Positions 23,341 through 30,432 of a DNA stretch of 33,361 bases are shown here, one piece after another. Below the pieces are notes generated by a model. That model was not told the DNA's origin, made no database searches, and worked only from the letters and a program-made list of their open reading frames with translations. The position numbers and the translations under genes are program-made. Source of the DNA: Spirulina sp. (GTDB lineage Bacteria > Cyanobacteriota > Cyanobacteriia > Cyanobacteriales > Spirulinaceae); contig JAABSU010000008.1 of NCBI GenBank assembly GCA_011390265.1, positions 1 through 33,361 on the forward strand, in the 5' to 3' direction. Numbering within the stretch: the first letter of the stretch is position 1; each line of letters opens with the position of its first letter.

Positions 23341-23415
23341 TGAGTGTGAGGAGTAAAGTTGAATAAGCACTTGGGGTCGAAACAAGGCAAGACTCCCAAG
23401 TGCTTTATCTTTTCT
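23341..23415 (+). ncRNA. Candidate small RNA or leader with terminator hairpin
   Basis: Downstream of the candidate promoter, AAGCACTTGGG and CCCAAGTGCTT (23365-23375 and 23395-23405) form an 11-bp stem with a 19-nt loop, followed by TATCTTTTCT. The stretch before it contains GTGTGAGGAGT, exactly the reverse complement of the ACUCCUCACAC motif of the cyanobacterial sRNA Yfr1. A TTG-initiated 44-codon ORF (MNKHLGSKQGK...) with a GAGGAG in front could also be read through it, ending in the CBS-CP12 3' end, so a leader peptide is an alternative. Confidence 0.3.
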
Positions 23416-23447
23416 AGGTTTTTTGACCCCAGTGAAGGTATCAAAAG

Positions 23448-23482
23448 CCAACCCCCTTCGGTAAGAAGGGGGTTGGTTTTTT
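23448..23482. terminator. Strong rho-independent terminator
   Basis: CCAACCCCCTTC pairs with GAAGGGGGTTGG over 12 bp around a five-base loop and is followed by TTTTTT on the plus strand. The minus-strand side is flanked by a less regular T-run (TTTTGATACC). It ends the plus-strand transcription unit and probably also the convergent CBS-CP12 mRNA. Confidence 0.85.
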
Positions 23483-23489
23483 GGGAAAA

Positions 23490-24101
23490 TTAATCGTCGT
23501 ACATCCGGGCTTCGAGGGCTTCGGGGTATTCCTCGCAATATTCCTCAAAGTAGGTTTTGACCGGCTTTTTCGCCCGTTGGTGGGCGGCTTCGGCTTGGAG
23601 TTCCTCAACAATGTCCCAAGCGGCGGCACAGTCTGGAGAAGAAGCACCTTTTTCCGCACAAATGGCACGGGCTTTATCCCGGGCCGCGACGATCTCAGCC
23701 TCTAGGGATAGGGCTTTGGGCTTTTCAACAAAATCCCCCTTGCGGAGAATATCGGTAATCGAAACAATCCCCAACAGCTTGTCTTTGATCACCGGAGCGC
23801 GGCGAATCTTGGTGTTGGCAAAGAGGCGAGCCACATATTCCACCGCCAGATCTGGATTGAGCACAATGCAGGGCTTGGTCATGATTTCAAAAACCCGCAC
23901 CTGTTTGGGGTCTGTGCCGTAGGCGGTCACTTTGTAGACCACATCGGTCTCCGTTACCATCCCATAGGCATCTTCCTCGGTGCGGCGATCGACAATCAGG
24001 GCCCGCAGACCTGTTTCTTTCATGAGCTTCACCGCCTCCGCAACGGTGGCAGAGCCACGGATCGTTACGACATCAGTGGTCATGATTTCAGAGGCTTTCA
24101 T
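23490..24101 (-). CDS. CBS-domain protein fused to a CP12-like domain
   Basis: 203 aa from the ATG preceded by GAGGG eight bases upstream; the track's longer start is unlikely. Two CBS units span residues 1-125 (ASEIMTTDVVTIRG..GLRALIVDRR..GMVTETDVVYKV and VFEIMTKPCIVLNPD..RRAPVIKDKLLGIVSITDIL). Residues 140-203 are CP12-like: the Cys pair in AICAEKGASSPDCAAAWD, the AWD-VEELQAEAAHQ core and a C-terminal YFEEYCEEYPEALEARMYDD. In canonical CP12 the last loop has two Cys; here the second is Ala (EAR instead of ECR). CBS-CP12 proteins are known in cyanobacteria and respond to adenine nucleotides. It may regulate Calvin-cycle enzymes such as phosphoribulokinase. Confidence 0.9.
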   Translation of the reverse strand: MKASEIMTTDVVTIRGSATVAEAVKLMKETGLRALIVDRRTEEDAYGMVTETDVVYKVTAYGTDPKQVRVFEIMTKPCIVLNPDLAVEYVARLFANTKIRRAPVIKDKLLGIVSITDILRKGDFVEKPKALSLEAEIVAARDKARAICAEKGASSPDCAAAWDIVEELQAEAAHQRAKKPVKTYFEEYCEEYPEALEARMYDD

Positions 24102-24321
24102 CGTTTTTCCCTCGACATTCTTCCTCTTATTGTTTGCTGGCAACGGGAGCCAAGGCAAGCAGAATAGACAATTTGCAATATTTAGGGGGTGATTTAGGGG
24201 GCGATCGCCCCCCGCTCCCTTCAGCCCACGCCACAGACCGCGATATACTGGTTATTCAGAAAATCAAACCGCAGGGCCACCCCCTGTCTAACCGCCACTC
24301 ACGCCCTGAAATTCTTCAATG

Positions 24322-24497
24322 ACCCCCACCTGGCATCCGCCGAGGTGGGGGAGTGACTGGAGATAACCCGGTCGTAGCTGCGAATAGGCCACCAAGGTTA
24401 GTACGGCAACACTTCCGGTTGCTTCTCTAAATCGGATTATTTGTAAGGCCCTGGAATCTCAGGGAGTGGGTTCAGCCCAGAAACACCGTACTAACTG
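24322..24497 (+). ncRNA. Omega RNA / HEARO RNA of the IsrB element
   Basis: The region directly upstream of the IsrB-like ORF contains nested hairpins. An outer stem GTTAGTACGG / CCGTACTAAC encloses the segment holding the CCGGTTGC..., CCCTGGAATCTCAGGG and GGGTTCAGCCC hairpins, a pattern I recognise as the HEARO noncoding RNA. Its 5' part holds the CCCCCACCT/AGGTGGGGG hairpin. In IscB-family systems the guide lies at the 5' end of this RNA, next to the element boundary. The GTG start used by the ORF track lies inside this RNA. Confidence 0.75.
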
Positions 24498-24531
24498 GCT
24501 TAAGAGACCTGTAGTTTTGGAATTATCTTCC

Positions 24532-25698
24532 ATGCAACGCATCCCCGTTCAAAACCCTGATGGTACTCCTGCCATGCCCACCAAGCGCAATCGCGCTCAA
24601 AAGTGGGTAACGCAGGGCAAGGCCCAATGGGTGAAGACCGATCTACGGATCAAGGCAGTGCGCCTGAAAGAGGAGCCATCGGGTCGTAATACCCAGCCCG
24701 TCGTGGTTGGTGTCGATCCCGGCAAACTCTATTCAGGGATTGCCGTTCAATCGGCTCAAGCGACATTATTCCAGTCTCACCTAGAACTCCCCTACCCCAA
24801 AGTGCGGGAGCGGATGGATAATCGCAGAATGCTACGGCGTTCTCGCCGCAGTCGCCGGATTAATCGAGAGTTACCCTTCCCACTACGAAATCATCGCCAA
24901 CAGCGATTTAACAACCGTAAACAGCAGAAAGTGCCCCCCAGTATCCGAGCCAACCGAGACCTGGAGTTTCGAGTTGTTCAGGAGTTGTCCCAACTGTTTC
25001 CCATTGCCAACCTTGGCTATGAGAAAGTTCGCGCCGACGTGGACTTAACCTCAGGTCGAAAGGGGGCAAGATCTGGGAAAGGTTTCTCCCCTGTGATGGT
25101 AGGGCAAGCCTACGCCATTGAGAAAATGGAGCAAATTGCCCCTGTTTACACCCGTTACGGGTGGCAGCAGGATGGCAATGGCACCGCTCAACTTCGCTCT
25201 GCCTTGGGATTGAAGAAGTCTCAGGACAAAGCGGCACAAATCCCCCAAACCCATGCGGTAGATGGTGTCGCCTTAGCCTGTGGATACTTCATCGAGTATC
25301 GTCCCTTCCAACGGAAACGGAGTCACGGTTATCTTTGGTTTGGACAGGTTAAGCTCACATCTGCCCCATTTGTGGTGATTAAACGGCCACCCATCAGCCG
25401 CAGGCAACTGCACCTCATGGTTCCCCGTAAGCAGGGTCTACGCCGCAAATATGGGGGCACAGTGACCCGCCATGGATTCCGGAAAGGGGATTTAGTGCGG
25501 GCTGAGATGGCGGGTCGCGTCTCAGTGGGCTATGTGAGTGGGGATACGGCTCGGCAAGTTTCTGTTTCTGGGTTCACTTGGAAGCGTATTGGCCAGTTCA
25601 GTGCTGCTAAGGTTGAGCTACTCTATCGTGCCACGGGTATTTTAGTCAGTTGCCCGCAGAGATTGTCAGTCAGTGGGGCATTTAACCCCACTGACTGA
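24532..25698 (+). CDS. isrB: IsrB-like RNA-guided nuclease (IscB family without HNH)
   Basis: 388 aa from the ATG; the track's earlier GTG lies in the omega RNA. Residues 1-45 are the PLMP-like N-terminal domain (RIPVQNPDGTPAMPTKRNRA). RuvC-I is VVVGVDPGKLYSGIAV with Asp near 62, followed by an Arg-rich bridge helix (RRMLRRSRRSRRINRE). RuvC-II is ANLGYEKVRADV with its Glu, and RuvC-III is THAVDGVALACGYF with its Asp. Between RuvC-II and III only about 75 residues occur and no HNH motif is visible, as in IsrB rather than IscB. The C-terminal part (RRKYGGTVTRHGFRKGD) would be the target-adjacent interaction domain. IsrB proteins are single-strand nickases guided by the upstream RNA. Confidence 0.82.
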   Translation: MQRIPVQNPDGTPAMPTKRNRAQKWVTQGKAQWVKTDLRIKAVRLKEEPSGRNTQPVVVGVDPGKLYSGIAVQSAQATLFQSHLELPYPKVRERMDNRRMLRRSRRSRRINRELPFPLRNHRQQRFNNRKQQKVPPSIRANRDLEFRVVQELSQLFPIANLGYEKVRADVDLTSGRKGARSGKGFSPVMVGQAYAIEKMEQIAPVYTRYGWQQDGNGTAQLRSALGLKKSQDKAAQIPQTHAVDGVALACGYFIEYRPFQRKRSHGYLWFGQVKLTSAPFVVIKRPPISRRQLHLMVPRKQGLRRKYGGTVTRHGFRKGDLVRAEMAGRVSVGYVSGDTARQVSVSGFTWKRIGQFSAAKVELLYRATGILVSCPQRLSVSGAFNPTD

Positions 25699-25699
25699 C
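25665..25699. repeat. 14-bp hairpin at the IsrB 3' end
   Basis: GTCAGTCAGTGGGG-catttaa-CCCCACTGACTGAC is a perfect inverted repeat with a seven-base loop. It covers the last codons and stop of the IsrB-like gene, so the protein's C-terminal SVSGAFNPTD is encoded by the hairpin. It probably serves as the right-end transposition hairpin, a terminator, or both. Confidence 0.75.
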
Positions 25700-25755
25700 G
25701 CTTGTTTCCTCCCCCACCTGCGGTGCGAGGTGGGGGTTTCCACAAGGAGTTTTTG

Positions 25756-26874
25756 ATGAATTCTGGAATTGATCTGCAAGGCAGTTTTATCCAAACCCTA
25801 ACTGAATTTGGACTTCCCCACGATCTCGCCCGTGCCTTTTGGATTCCCCTACCGATGATCCTGGTGGTGATCGGTGCAGTGGTGGGAGTCCTGGTCACGG
25901 TTTGGCTAGAGCGGAAAGTTTCCGCTGCGGCACAACAGCGCATCGGCCCGGAATTTGCCGGCCCCCTTGGGGTACTGCAACCCGTTGCTGATGGCCTCAA
26001 ACTCGTTTTTAAAGAAGATCTCGTTCCCAACAAAGCTGACCCCTGGCTCTTTACCCTCGGCCCGGTGCTGGTGGTGATCCCCGTGATTTTGTCCTACCTG
26101 ATCGTGCCCTTTGGTCAGAATTTGCTGATCACCGATCTCAACGTGGGCATTTTCCTCTGGATTTCCCTCTCCAGCATCGCCCCCATCGGCCTGCTGATGG
26201 CGGGATATTCCTCTAATAATAAATATTCACTCCTAGGGGGGCTAAGGGCGGCGGCGCAATCGATTAGCTATGAAATTCCCCTCGCCCTGGCCGTCCTTGC
26301 CGTCGTCATGATGTCCAACAGCCTCAGCACCATCGATATTGTGGAGCAACAATCCGGCTATGGCATCCTCGGTTGGAATATTTGGCGGCAACCCGTGGGC
26401 TTCCTGATTTTTTGGATTGCGGCCTTAGCTGAATGCGAACGGCTCCCCTTTGACCTCCCAGAAGCTGAGGAAGAAATTGTCGCCGGCTATCAAACGGAAT
26501 ACTCCGGGATGCGTTTCGCCCTGTTTTATGTCGGCTCCTATATTAACCTTGTGCTCTCGGCGCTGATTGTTGCCATCCTCTACCTGGGTGGGTGGGAATT
26601 CCCCATTCCCCTCGATCAGTTGGCGGGCTGGCTGGGGGTCAGTGAAACCACCCCTTGGCTCCAAGTCACCACCGCGTCTTTGGGCATCATCATGACGATC
26701 CTCAAAGCTTACCTACTGGTCTTCCTGGCGGTTTTGCTGCGCTGGACGCTGCCTCGGGTGCGCATTGACCAACTGCTCGATCTCGGTTGGAAGTTCTTGC
26801 TGCCGGTAGCCTTGGTAAATTTGCTGTTAACCGCAGCCCTGAAGCTCGTTTTCCCCTTTGCCTTTGGGGGCTAA
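25756..26874 (+). CDS. ndhA: NAD(P)H-quinone oxidoreductase subunit 1
   Basis: 372 aa from the ATG preceded by AAGGAG six bases upstream; the 18 extra residues in the track come from the IsrB element end. A polytopic membrane protein with family signatures [46 protein letters not shown] and [31 protein letters not shown]. NdhA is the NuoH homologue at the junction of the peripheral and membrane arms of the NDH-1 complex in the thylakoid membrane. It is the first gene of ndhA-I-G-E. Upstream control sequences are interrupted or replaced by the IsrB element. Confidence 0.97.
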   Translation: MNSGIDLQGSFIQTLTEFGLPHDLARAFWIPLPMILVVIGAVVGVLVTVWLERKVSAAAQQRIGPEFAGPLGVLQPVADGLKLVFKEDLVPNKADPWLFTLGPVLVVIPVILSYLIVPFGQNLLITDLNVGIFLWISLSSIAPIGLLMAGYSSNNKYSLLGGLRAAAQSISYEIPLALAVLAVVMMSNSLSTIDIVEQQSGYGILGWNIWRQPVGFLIFWIAALAECERLPFDLPEAEEEIVAGYQTEYSGMRFALFYVGSYINLVLSALIVAILYLGGWEFPIPLDQLAGWLGVSETTPWLQVTTASLGIIMTILKAYLLVFLAVLLRWTLPRVRIDQLLDLGWKFLLPVALVNLLLTAALKLVFPFAFGG

Positions 26875-26908
26875 CTCCCATTTTTGTTGTTGATTTACCC
26901 GAAAACCC

Positions 26909-27526
26909 ATGTTTAACTTTCTCAAACAAGTCGGGGACTATGCTAAAGATGCCGCTCAGGCGGCGAAGTATATCGGTCAGGGGTTATCTGTCACCTTTGA
27001 CCATATGCAGCGGCGGCCGGTGACGGTGCAGTATCCCTATGAAAAACTGATTCCTTCCGAGCGGTATCGCGGCCGGATTCACTACGAATTTGATAAGTGT
27101 ATTTCCTGTGAAGTCTGTGTGCGGGTCTGCCCGATTAACTTGCCCATTGTCGATTGGGAATTTGATAAGGCGACGAAGAAGAAAAAACTCAATCATTACA
27201 GTATTGATTTTGGGGTCTGTATCTTCTGTGGTAACTGTGTGGAGTATTGCCCCACCAATTGCCTGTCGATGACGGAGGAGTATGAGCTAGCGGCCTACGA
27301 TCGCCACGAACTCAACTATGACAGCGTTGCCCTCGGTCGCCTCCCCTATAAAGTCACCCAAGACCCGATGGTGACGGCGCTGCGGGAGTTTGCCTATCTG
27401 CCCAAGGGGGAAATGGATCCCCACGACCTTCCCCCCGATGCTCAACGGGCGGGCCAACGTCCGGAGGAACTGGTGAAGGCGCTTCAGAAAGAGGCCGCAG
27501 CCCAGGCTAAACCGGAAGAGTCCTAA
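26909..27526 (+). CDS. ndhI: NAD(P)H-quinone oxidoreductase subunit I (ferredoxin-type)
   Basis: 205 aa. Two [4Fe-4S] motifs are visible: [16 protein letters not shown] and [18 protein letters not shown]. The N-terminal [27 protein letters not shown] and [17 protein letters not shown] are typical of cyanobacterial NdhI. The subunit passes electrons from ferredoxin towards plastoquinone in NDH-1. It lies 34 bp after ndhA. The Gln/Ala-rich C-terminal tail is a usual variable region. Confidence 0.97.
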   Translation: MFNFLKQVGDYAKDAAQAAKYIGQGLSVTFDHMQRRPVTVQYPYEKLIPSERYRGRIHYEFDKCISCEVCVRVCPINLPIVDWEFDKATKKKKLNHYSIDFGVCIFCGNCVEYCPTNCLSMTEEYELAAYDRHELNYDSVALGRLPYKVTQDPMVTALREFAYLPKGEMDPHDLPPDAQRAGQRPEELVKALQKEAAAQAKPEES

Positions 27527-27541
27527 GGGACTGGGGGCGAT

Positions 27542-27581
27542 CGGCGTTAGCGAACCTATCCACGCTAGCGAATCTATCGCC
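27542..27581 (+). repeat. Imperfect repeat in the ndhI-ndhG spacer
   Basis: ggcgttagcgaacctatcca is followed by cgctagcgaatctatcgcc, two imperfect 18-19 bp units of the type GCGNTAGCGNACNTATC. Similar units recur in the ndhG-ndhE spacer, so the same repeat family has entered two neighbouring spacers of the operon. Confidence 0.65.
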
Positions 27582-27625
27582 CCCCTTTGATCTATTTCAC
27601 ATCCCAAACTCGGAGAACCCTATTC

Positions 27626-28228
27626 GTGAATCTCGCAGTAGACCTTCAACTGATTTGTTTTGTCGTCCTTGGGGTTGCCATGATTGCCGCTGCCCTAGGG
27701 GTTGTGCTCCTAGACCGAATTGTCTATTCCGCGTTCCTCTTGGGGGGCGTTTTTTTGAGTATTTCTGGCCTGTATATTTTGCTCAATGCTGATTTTGTCG
27801 CCGCTGCCCAAATTTTGGTCTATGTGGGGGCGGTGAATGTGTTGATTTTGTTCGCGATCATGCTGGTGAATAAGCAGGAAGATTTTACCCCCCTCGGTAA
27901 TCGTTGGCTCCGGCAAGGGGCAACGGCGGTGGTTTGTGGGGGGCTGTTCATTTTGCTGGCAACGATGGTGCTGGCCACCCCCTGGGCTTTGGATACCACC
28001 GTTGTGATTGAAAATACGGTGGTGCAAATTGGTCGCCACTTCTTTAGCGATTATCTCTTGCCCTTTGAACTGGCCTCGGTACTGCTGTTAATGGCGATGG
28101 TGGGGGCAATTATCCTGGCCCGTCGGGATTTTGTCCCCGAAGGCATAGATCCCCTCACTCGCCAAGAAGCCCTCACCCTGCCGGAACGCCCCCGCGAACT
28201 GGCGGGAACCCCCAGCGATCCGCGATAG
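27626..28228 (+). CDS. ndhG: NAD(P)H-quinone oxidoreductase subunit 6
   Basis: 200 aa from a GTG with GGAG ten bases upstream; the track's TTG start adds 13 polar residues that do not fit the family. Five hydrophobic segments are seen, with signatures LGVVLLDRIVYSAFLLGGVFLSISGLYILLNADFVAAAQILVYVGAVNVLILFAIML, typical of NuoJ/NdhG. It forms part of the membrane arm of NDH-1. The stop codon lies inside the first unit of an 18-bp tandem repeat. Confidence 0.95.
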   Translation: MNLAVDLQLICFVVLGVAMIAAALGVVLLDRIVYSAFLLGGVFLSISGLYILLNADFVAAAQILVYVGAVNVLILFAIMLVNKQEDFTPLGNRWLRQGATAVVCGGLFILLATMVLATPWALDTTVVIENTVVQIGRHFFSDYLLPFELASVLLLMAMVGAIILARRDFVPEGIDPLTRQEALTLPERPRELAGTPSDPR

Positions 28229-28273
28229 CGTACTTATCCGCGATAGCGTACCTATCCGCGATAGCGCACCTAT
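28220..28273 (+). repeat. 18-bp tandem repeat, three units, covering the ndhG stop
   Basis: ccgcgatagcgtacttat, ccgcgatagcgtacctat and ccgcgatagcgcacctat follow each other directly. The TAG stop of ndhG is in the first unit. The copies differ by one or two bases. Confidence 0.9.
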
Positions 28274-28305
28274 CGCCCCTAACCTTCTTATTTTTTACGA
28301 CTCAC

Positions 28306-28384
28306 GATCCCCCCGGCTACGCCGACCCCCTTAAAAAGGGGGTTAATCCGGGAACCCCCCTTTTTAAGGGGGGCAGGGGGGATC
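28306..28384. repeat. Palindromic GATCCCCC...GGGGGATC repeat (MITE-like)
   Basis: A 79-bp element starts gatccccccggctacgcc and ends gggcaggggggatc. It has a central inverted repeat CCCCCTTAAAAAGGGGG / CCCCCCTTTTTAAGGGGGG. A related half-element occurs after malQ at 30370-30404. Such GC-box palindromes are widespread in cyanobacterial intergenic DNA. It lies in the ndhG-ndhE spacer and could form a strong mRNA stem, possibly limiting read-through or protecting mRNA ends. Confidence 0.75.
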
Positions 28385-28412
28385 TCCCTTCAACCCTTAC
28401 CCTTCTGCCATC

Positions 28413-28724
28413 ATGGAACTTCAACTGCAATTTTTCCTCCTACTGGCCGCTGCCCTCTTTTGCATTGGCATCTATGGCCTGATCACCAGCCGTAATGCGG
28501 TGCGGGTGTTGATGTCGGTGGAATTACTGCTCAACGCCGTTAACCTCAACCTGATGGGGTTTTCCAACTTCCTCGACCCCGATCAGATTAAAGGCCAGGT
28601 GTTTGCGGTCTTTGTGATTACCGTTGCCGCCGCCGAAGCCGCCGTCGGTTTGGCAATTATTTTGGCCATCTATCGCAACCGCAACACCGTAGATATGGAG
28701 CAATTTAATCTCCTCAAATGGTAA
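28413..28724 (+). CDS. ndhE: NAD(P)H-quinone oxidoreductase subunit 4L
   Basis: 103 aa with three membrane helices. Signatures [35 protein letters not shown] and [25 protein letters not shown] carry the conserved Glu residues of NuoK/NdhE. It is part of the proton-pumping membrane arm of NDH-1. It ends the ndhA-I-G-E cluster. A terminator follows 17 bp after the stop. Confidence 0.97.
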   Translation: MELQLQFFLLLAAALFCIGIYGLITSRNAVRVLMSVELLLNAVNLNLMGFSNFLDPDQIKGQVFAVFVITVAAAEAAVGLAIILAIYRNRNTVDMEQFNLLKW

Positions 28725-28741
28725 AAGACGGCGTGGAGCGG

Positions 28742-28771
28742 GAGGGGCGATCGCCCCTCTTTTGCGTTTTA
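28742..28771 (+). terminator. Rho-independent terminator with HIP1 palindrome in the stem
   Basis: GAGGGGCGATCGCCCCTC is a perfect 18-bp palindrome that contains GCGATCGC, followed by TTTTGCGTTTT. It lies 17 bp after the ndhE stop and probably terminates the ndh operon. The hairpin loop would have to open the central base pairs. Confidence 0.7.
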
Positions 28772-28860
28772 AACCACAAATTGGGCTGATCCCCCTTGCG
28801 TTCAAGGCTCACAGGCCGTACATTGCTAAGGAATTGCGGTTTTATGGGCTATCCACAACT

Positions 28861-30369
28861 ATGGCATTTTTGCGGCGTGCAAGCGGTATCTTACTGCATC
28901 CCACTTCCCTCCCCGGTCGCTTTGGTATTGGGGATCTGGGCCAAGAGGCCTACCGCTTTGTTGACTTTTTAGTTGAAAGTGGCCAACAGGTTTGGCAAAT
29001 CCTGCCCTTGGGGCCAACGGGCTATGGTAACTCTCCCTATCTTTGCTATTCCGCCCTGGCCGGCAATCCCCTGCTGATCAACTTGGAATGGCTCGTGGCA
29101 GAGGACTTACTCACAGAATCGGATTTTGATCACCTCCCAGTCTTCAACGCCATCAAGGCAGATTATGAAGGGGCGATCGCCATTAAAATCCCCCTTCTCC
29201 ACAAAGCCAGCCAAAACTTTGTCGCCCAAGCCACCCCAGAGCGCAAAAAAGAATTTCTTGCCTTTTGCGATGCCCAGGCCTATTGGCTCGATGATTACGC
29301 CCTGTTTATGGCTATTAAGGGCCAGCAAAACGGGGCCAGTTGGCACCAATGGGATGAACCCCTAGCCCAACGGGATCCCCAAGCCCTCGCCACCGCCACC
29401 GCCCAACTCAAAAACGAAATTTTTTACCATAAATATATCCAGTCGGAATTTTTCCGCCAGTGGTCAACGCTGAAGCAGTACGCCAATGATCATGGTGTGG
29501 AAATGTTTGGGGATATTCCCATTTATGTTGCCCATGACAGCGTGGATGTGTGGGCCAATCCCGAAATTTTCTGCCTTGACCCGGAAACGGGTGAACCGGC
29601 TCAGATGGCTGGTGTGCCACCGGATTACTTCAGCGAAACCGGGCAACTGTGGGGCAATCCTGTCTACAACTGGGAAGCTTTGCAGGAAACGGATTTTGCT
29701 TGGTGGGTGCAGCGCATTGAGGGGATGCTCAACTATGTAGACCTGATGCGTATTGACCATTTCCGGGGATTTGAATCCTTTTGGTCAGTGCCAGGTGGGG
29801 AAACCGTGGCGATTAATGGCGAGTGGGTCAATGCCCCCGGAGCCGAGTTTTTCAAAATTCTCAAGGATAAGCTGGGCGAGTTGCCGATTATTGCCGAAGA
29901 TTTGGGGGTGATTACGCCGGAGGTGGAGGCGTTGCGGGATCAGTTTGGTTTTGCGGGCATGAAGGTGTTGCATTTTGCCTTTGATTCTGGCCCTGGTAAT
30001 CCGTTTTTAACCTTTAACCATTCCCCCAATTGTGTCGTCTATAGTGGCACCCATGATAATGACACCACCGTGGGTTGGTTCAATGCTCGGGATAACGACG
30101 CGAAGCAACGGGTCTATGATTACCTGGGCGGGAAGCCGCCGGAGCCGATTGAGTGGGCGATGATTCGCATGGCGATGAGTTCCGTGGGTCAACTGTCCAT
30201 CTATCCTTTACAGGATATTTTGGGGTTGGGTACGGCATCCCGGATGAATATGCCCAGTGCGGCGGAAGGGAATTGGGATTGGCGGTATCAAGAATCGATG
30301 TTGCGGCCGGAATTGCGCGATCGCCTCCGCCGGTTAACGGAACTCTATGGCCGACTGCCTCAGGGTTAG
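28861..30369 (+). CDS. malQ: 4-alpha-glucanotransferase
   Basis: 502 aa from the ATG of MAFLRRASGILLHPTSLPG, the usual N-terminus; the track's 33 extra residues are in the spacer. GH77 features are GIGDLGQEAYRFVDFL, GPTGYGNSPYLCYSALAGNP, the catalytic nucleophile Asp in VDLMRIDHFRGFESFW, the acid/base Glu in PIIAEDLGVITPEVEAL and the third Asp in YSGTHDNDTTVGWF. The enzyme moves glucan segments between maltodextrins in glycogen breakdown. It is complete. No functional link to the neighbouring ndh genes is evident. Confidence 0.97.
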   Translation: MAFLRRASGILLHPTSLPGRFGIGDLGQEAYRFVDFLVESGQQVWQILPLGPTGYGNSPYLCYSALAGNPLLINLEWLVAEDLLTESDFDHLPVFNAIKADYEGAIAIKIPLLHKASQNFVAQATPERKKEFLAFCDAQAYWLDDYALFMAIKGQQNGASWHQWDEPLAQRDPQALATATAQLKNEIFYHKYIQSEFFRQWSTLKQYANDHGVEMFGDIPIYVAHDSVDVWANPEIFCLDPETGEPAQMAGVPPDYFSETGQLWGNPVYNWEALQETDFAWWVQRIEGMLNYVDLMRIDHFRGFESFWSVPGGETVAINGEWVNAPGAEFFKILKDKLGELPIIAEDLGVITPEVEALRDQFGFAGMKVLHFAFDSGPGNPFLTFNHSPNCVVYSGTHDNDTTVGWFNARDNDAKQRVYDYLGGKPPEPIEWAMIRMAMSSVGQLSIYPLQDILGLGTASRMNMPSAAEGNWDWRYQESMLRPELRDRLRRLTELYGRLPQG

Positions 30370-30404
30370 GATCCCCCCTGCCCCCCTTTTTAAAGGGGGG
30401 TTTT
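30370..30404 (+). terminator. GC-box hairpin after malQ, also a repeat copy
   Basis: GATCCCCCCTG leads into CCCCCCTTT-TT-AAAGGGGGG followed by TTTTG. It can act as the malQ terminator. It is the same repeat type as the element at 28306-28384. Confidence 0.6.
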
Positions 30405-30432
30405 GATGATTTATGCCATTTTGCGTCGCTGC

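Larger units (their letters stand above)
24322..25740 (+). mobile_element. IS605-like element carrying IsrB, no TnpA
   Basis: The omega RNA and IsrB-like gene are bracketed by hairpins with the same stem CCCCCACCT / AGGTGGGGG, at 24323-24351 and 25711-25736. A 14-bp hairpin GTCAGTCAGTGGGG / CCCCACTGACTGAC (25665-25699) lies at the end of the ORF. Subterminal hairpins at both ends fit IS200/IS605-family ends. No Y1 transposase is present, so movement would need one supplied in trans. The element sits between CBS-CP12 and ndhA, 16 bp from the ndhA ATG. Exact ends are approximate. Confidence 0.7.

Noticed and set aside
23344-23405. Yfr1 gene on the minus strand
   Set aside because: ACTCCTCACAC is present on the minus strand with a hairpin before it, but no GC-rich terminator with a T-run follows, whereas the plus strand has both promoter and terminator.
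24466-24531. Upstream GTG start for the IsrB-like protein
   Set aside because: The extra 22 residues are encoded within the conserved stem of the HEARO-type RNA, and the domain begins at the ATG of MQRIPVQNP.
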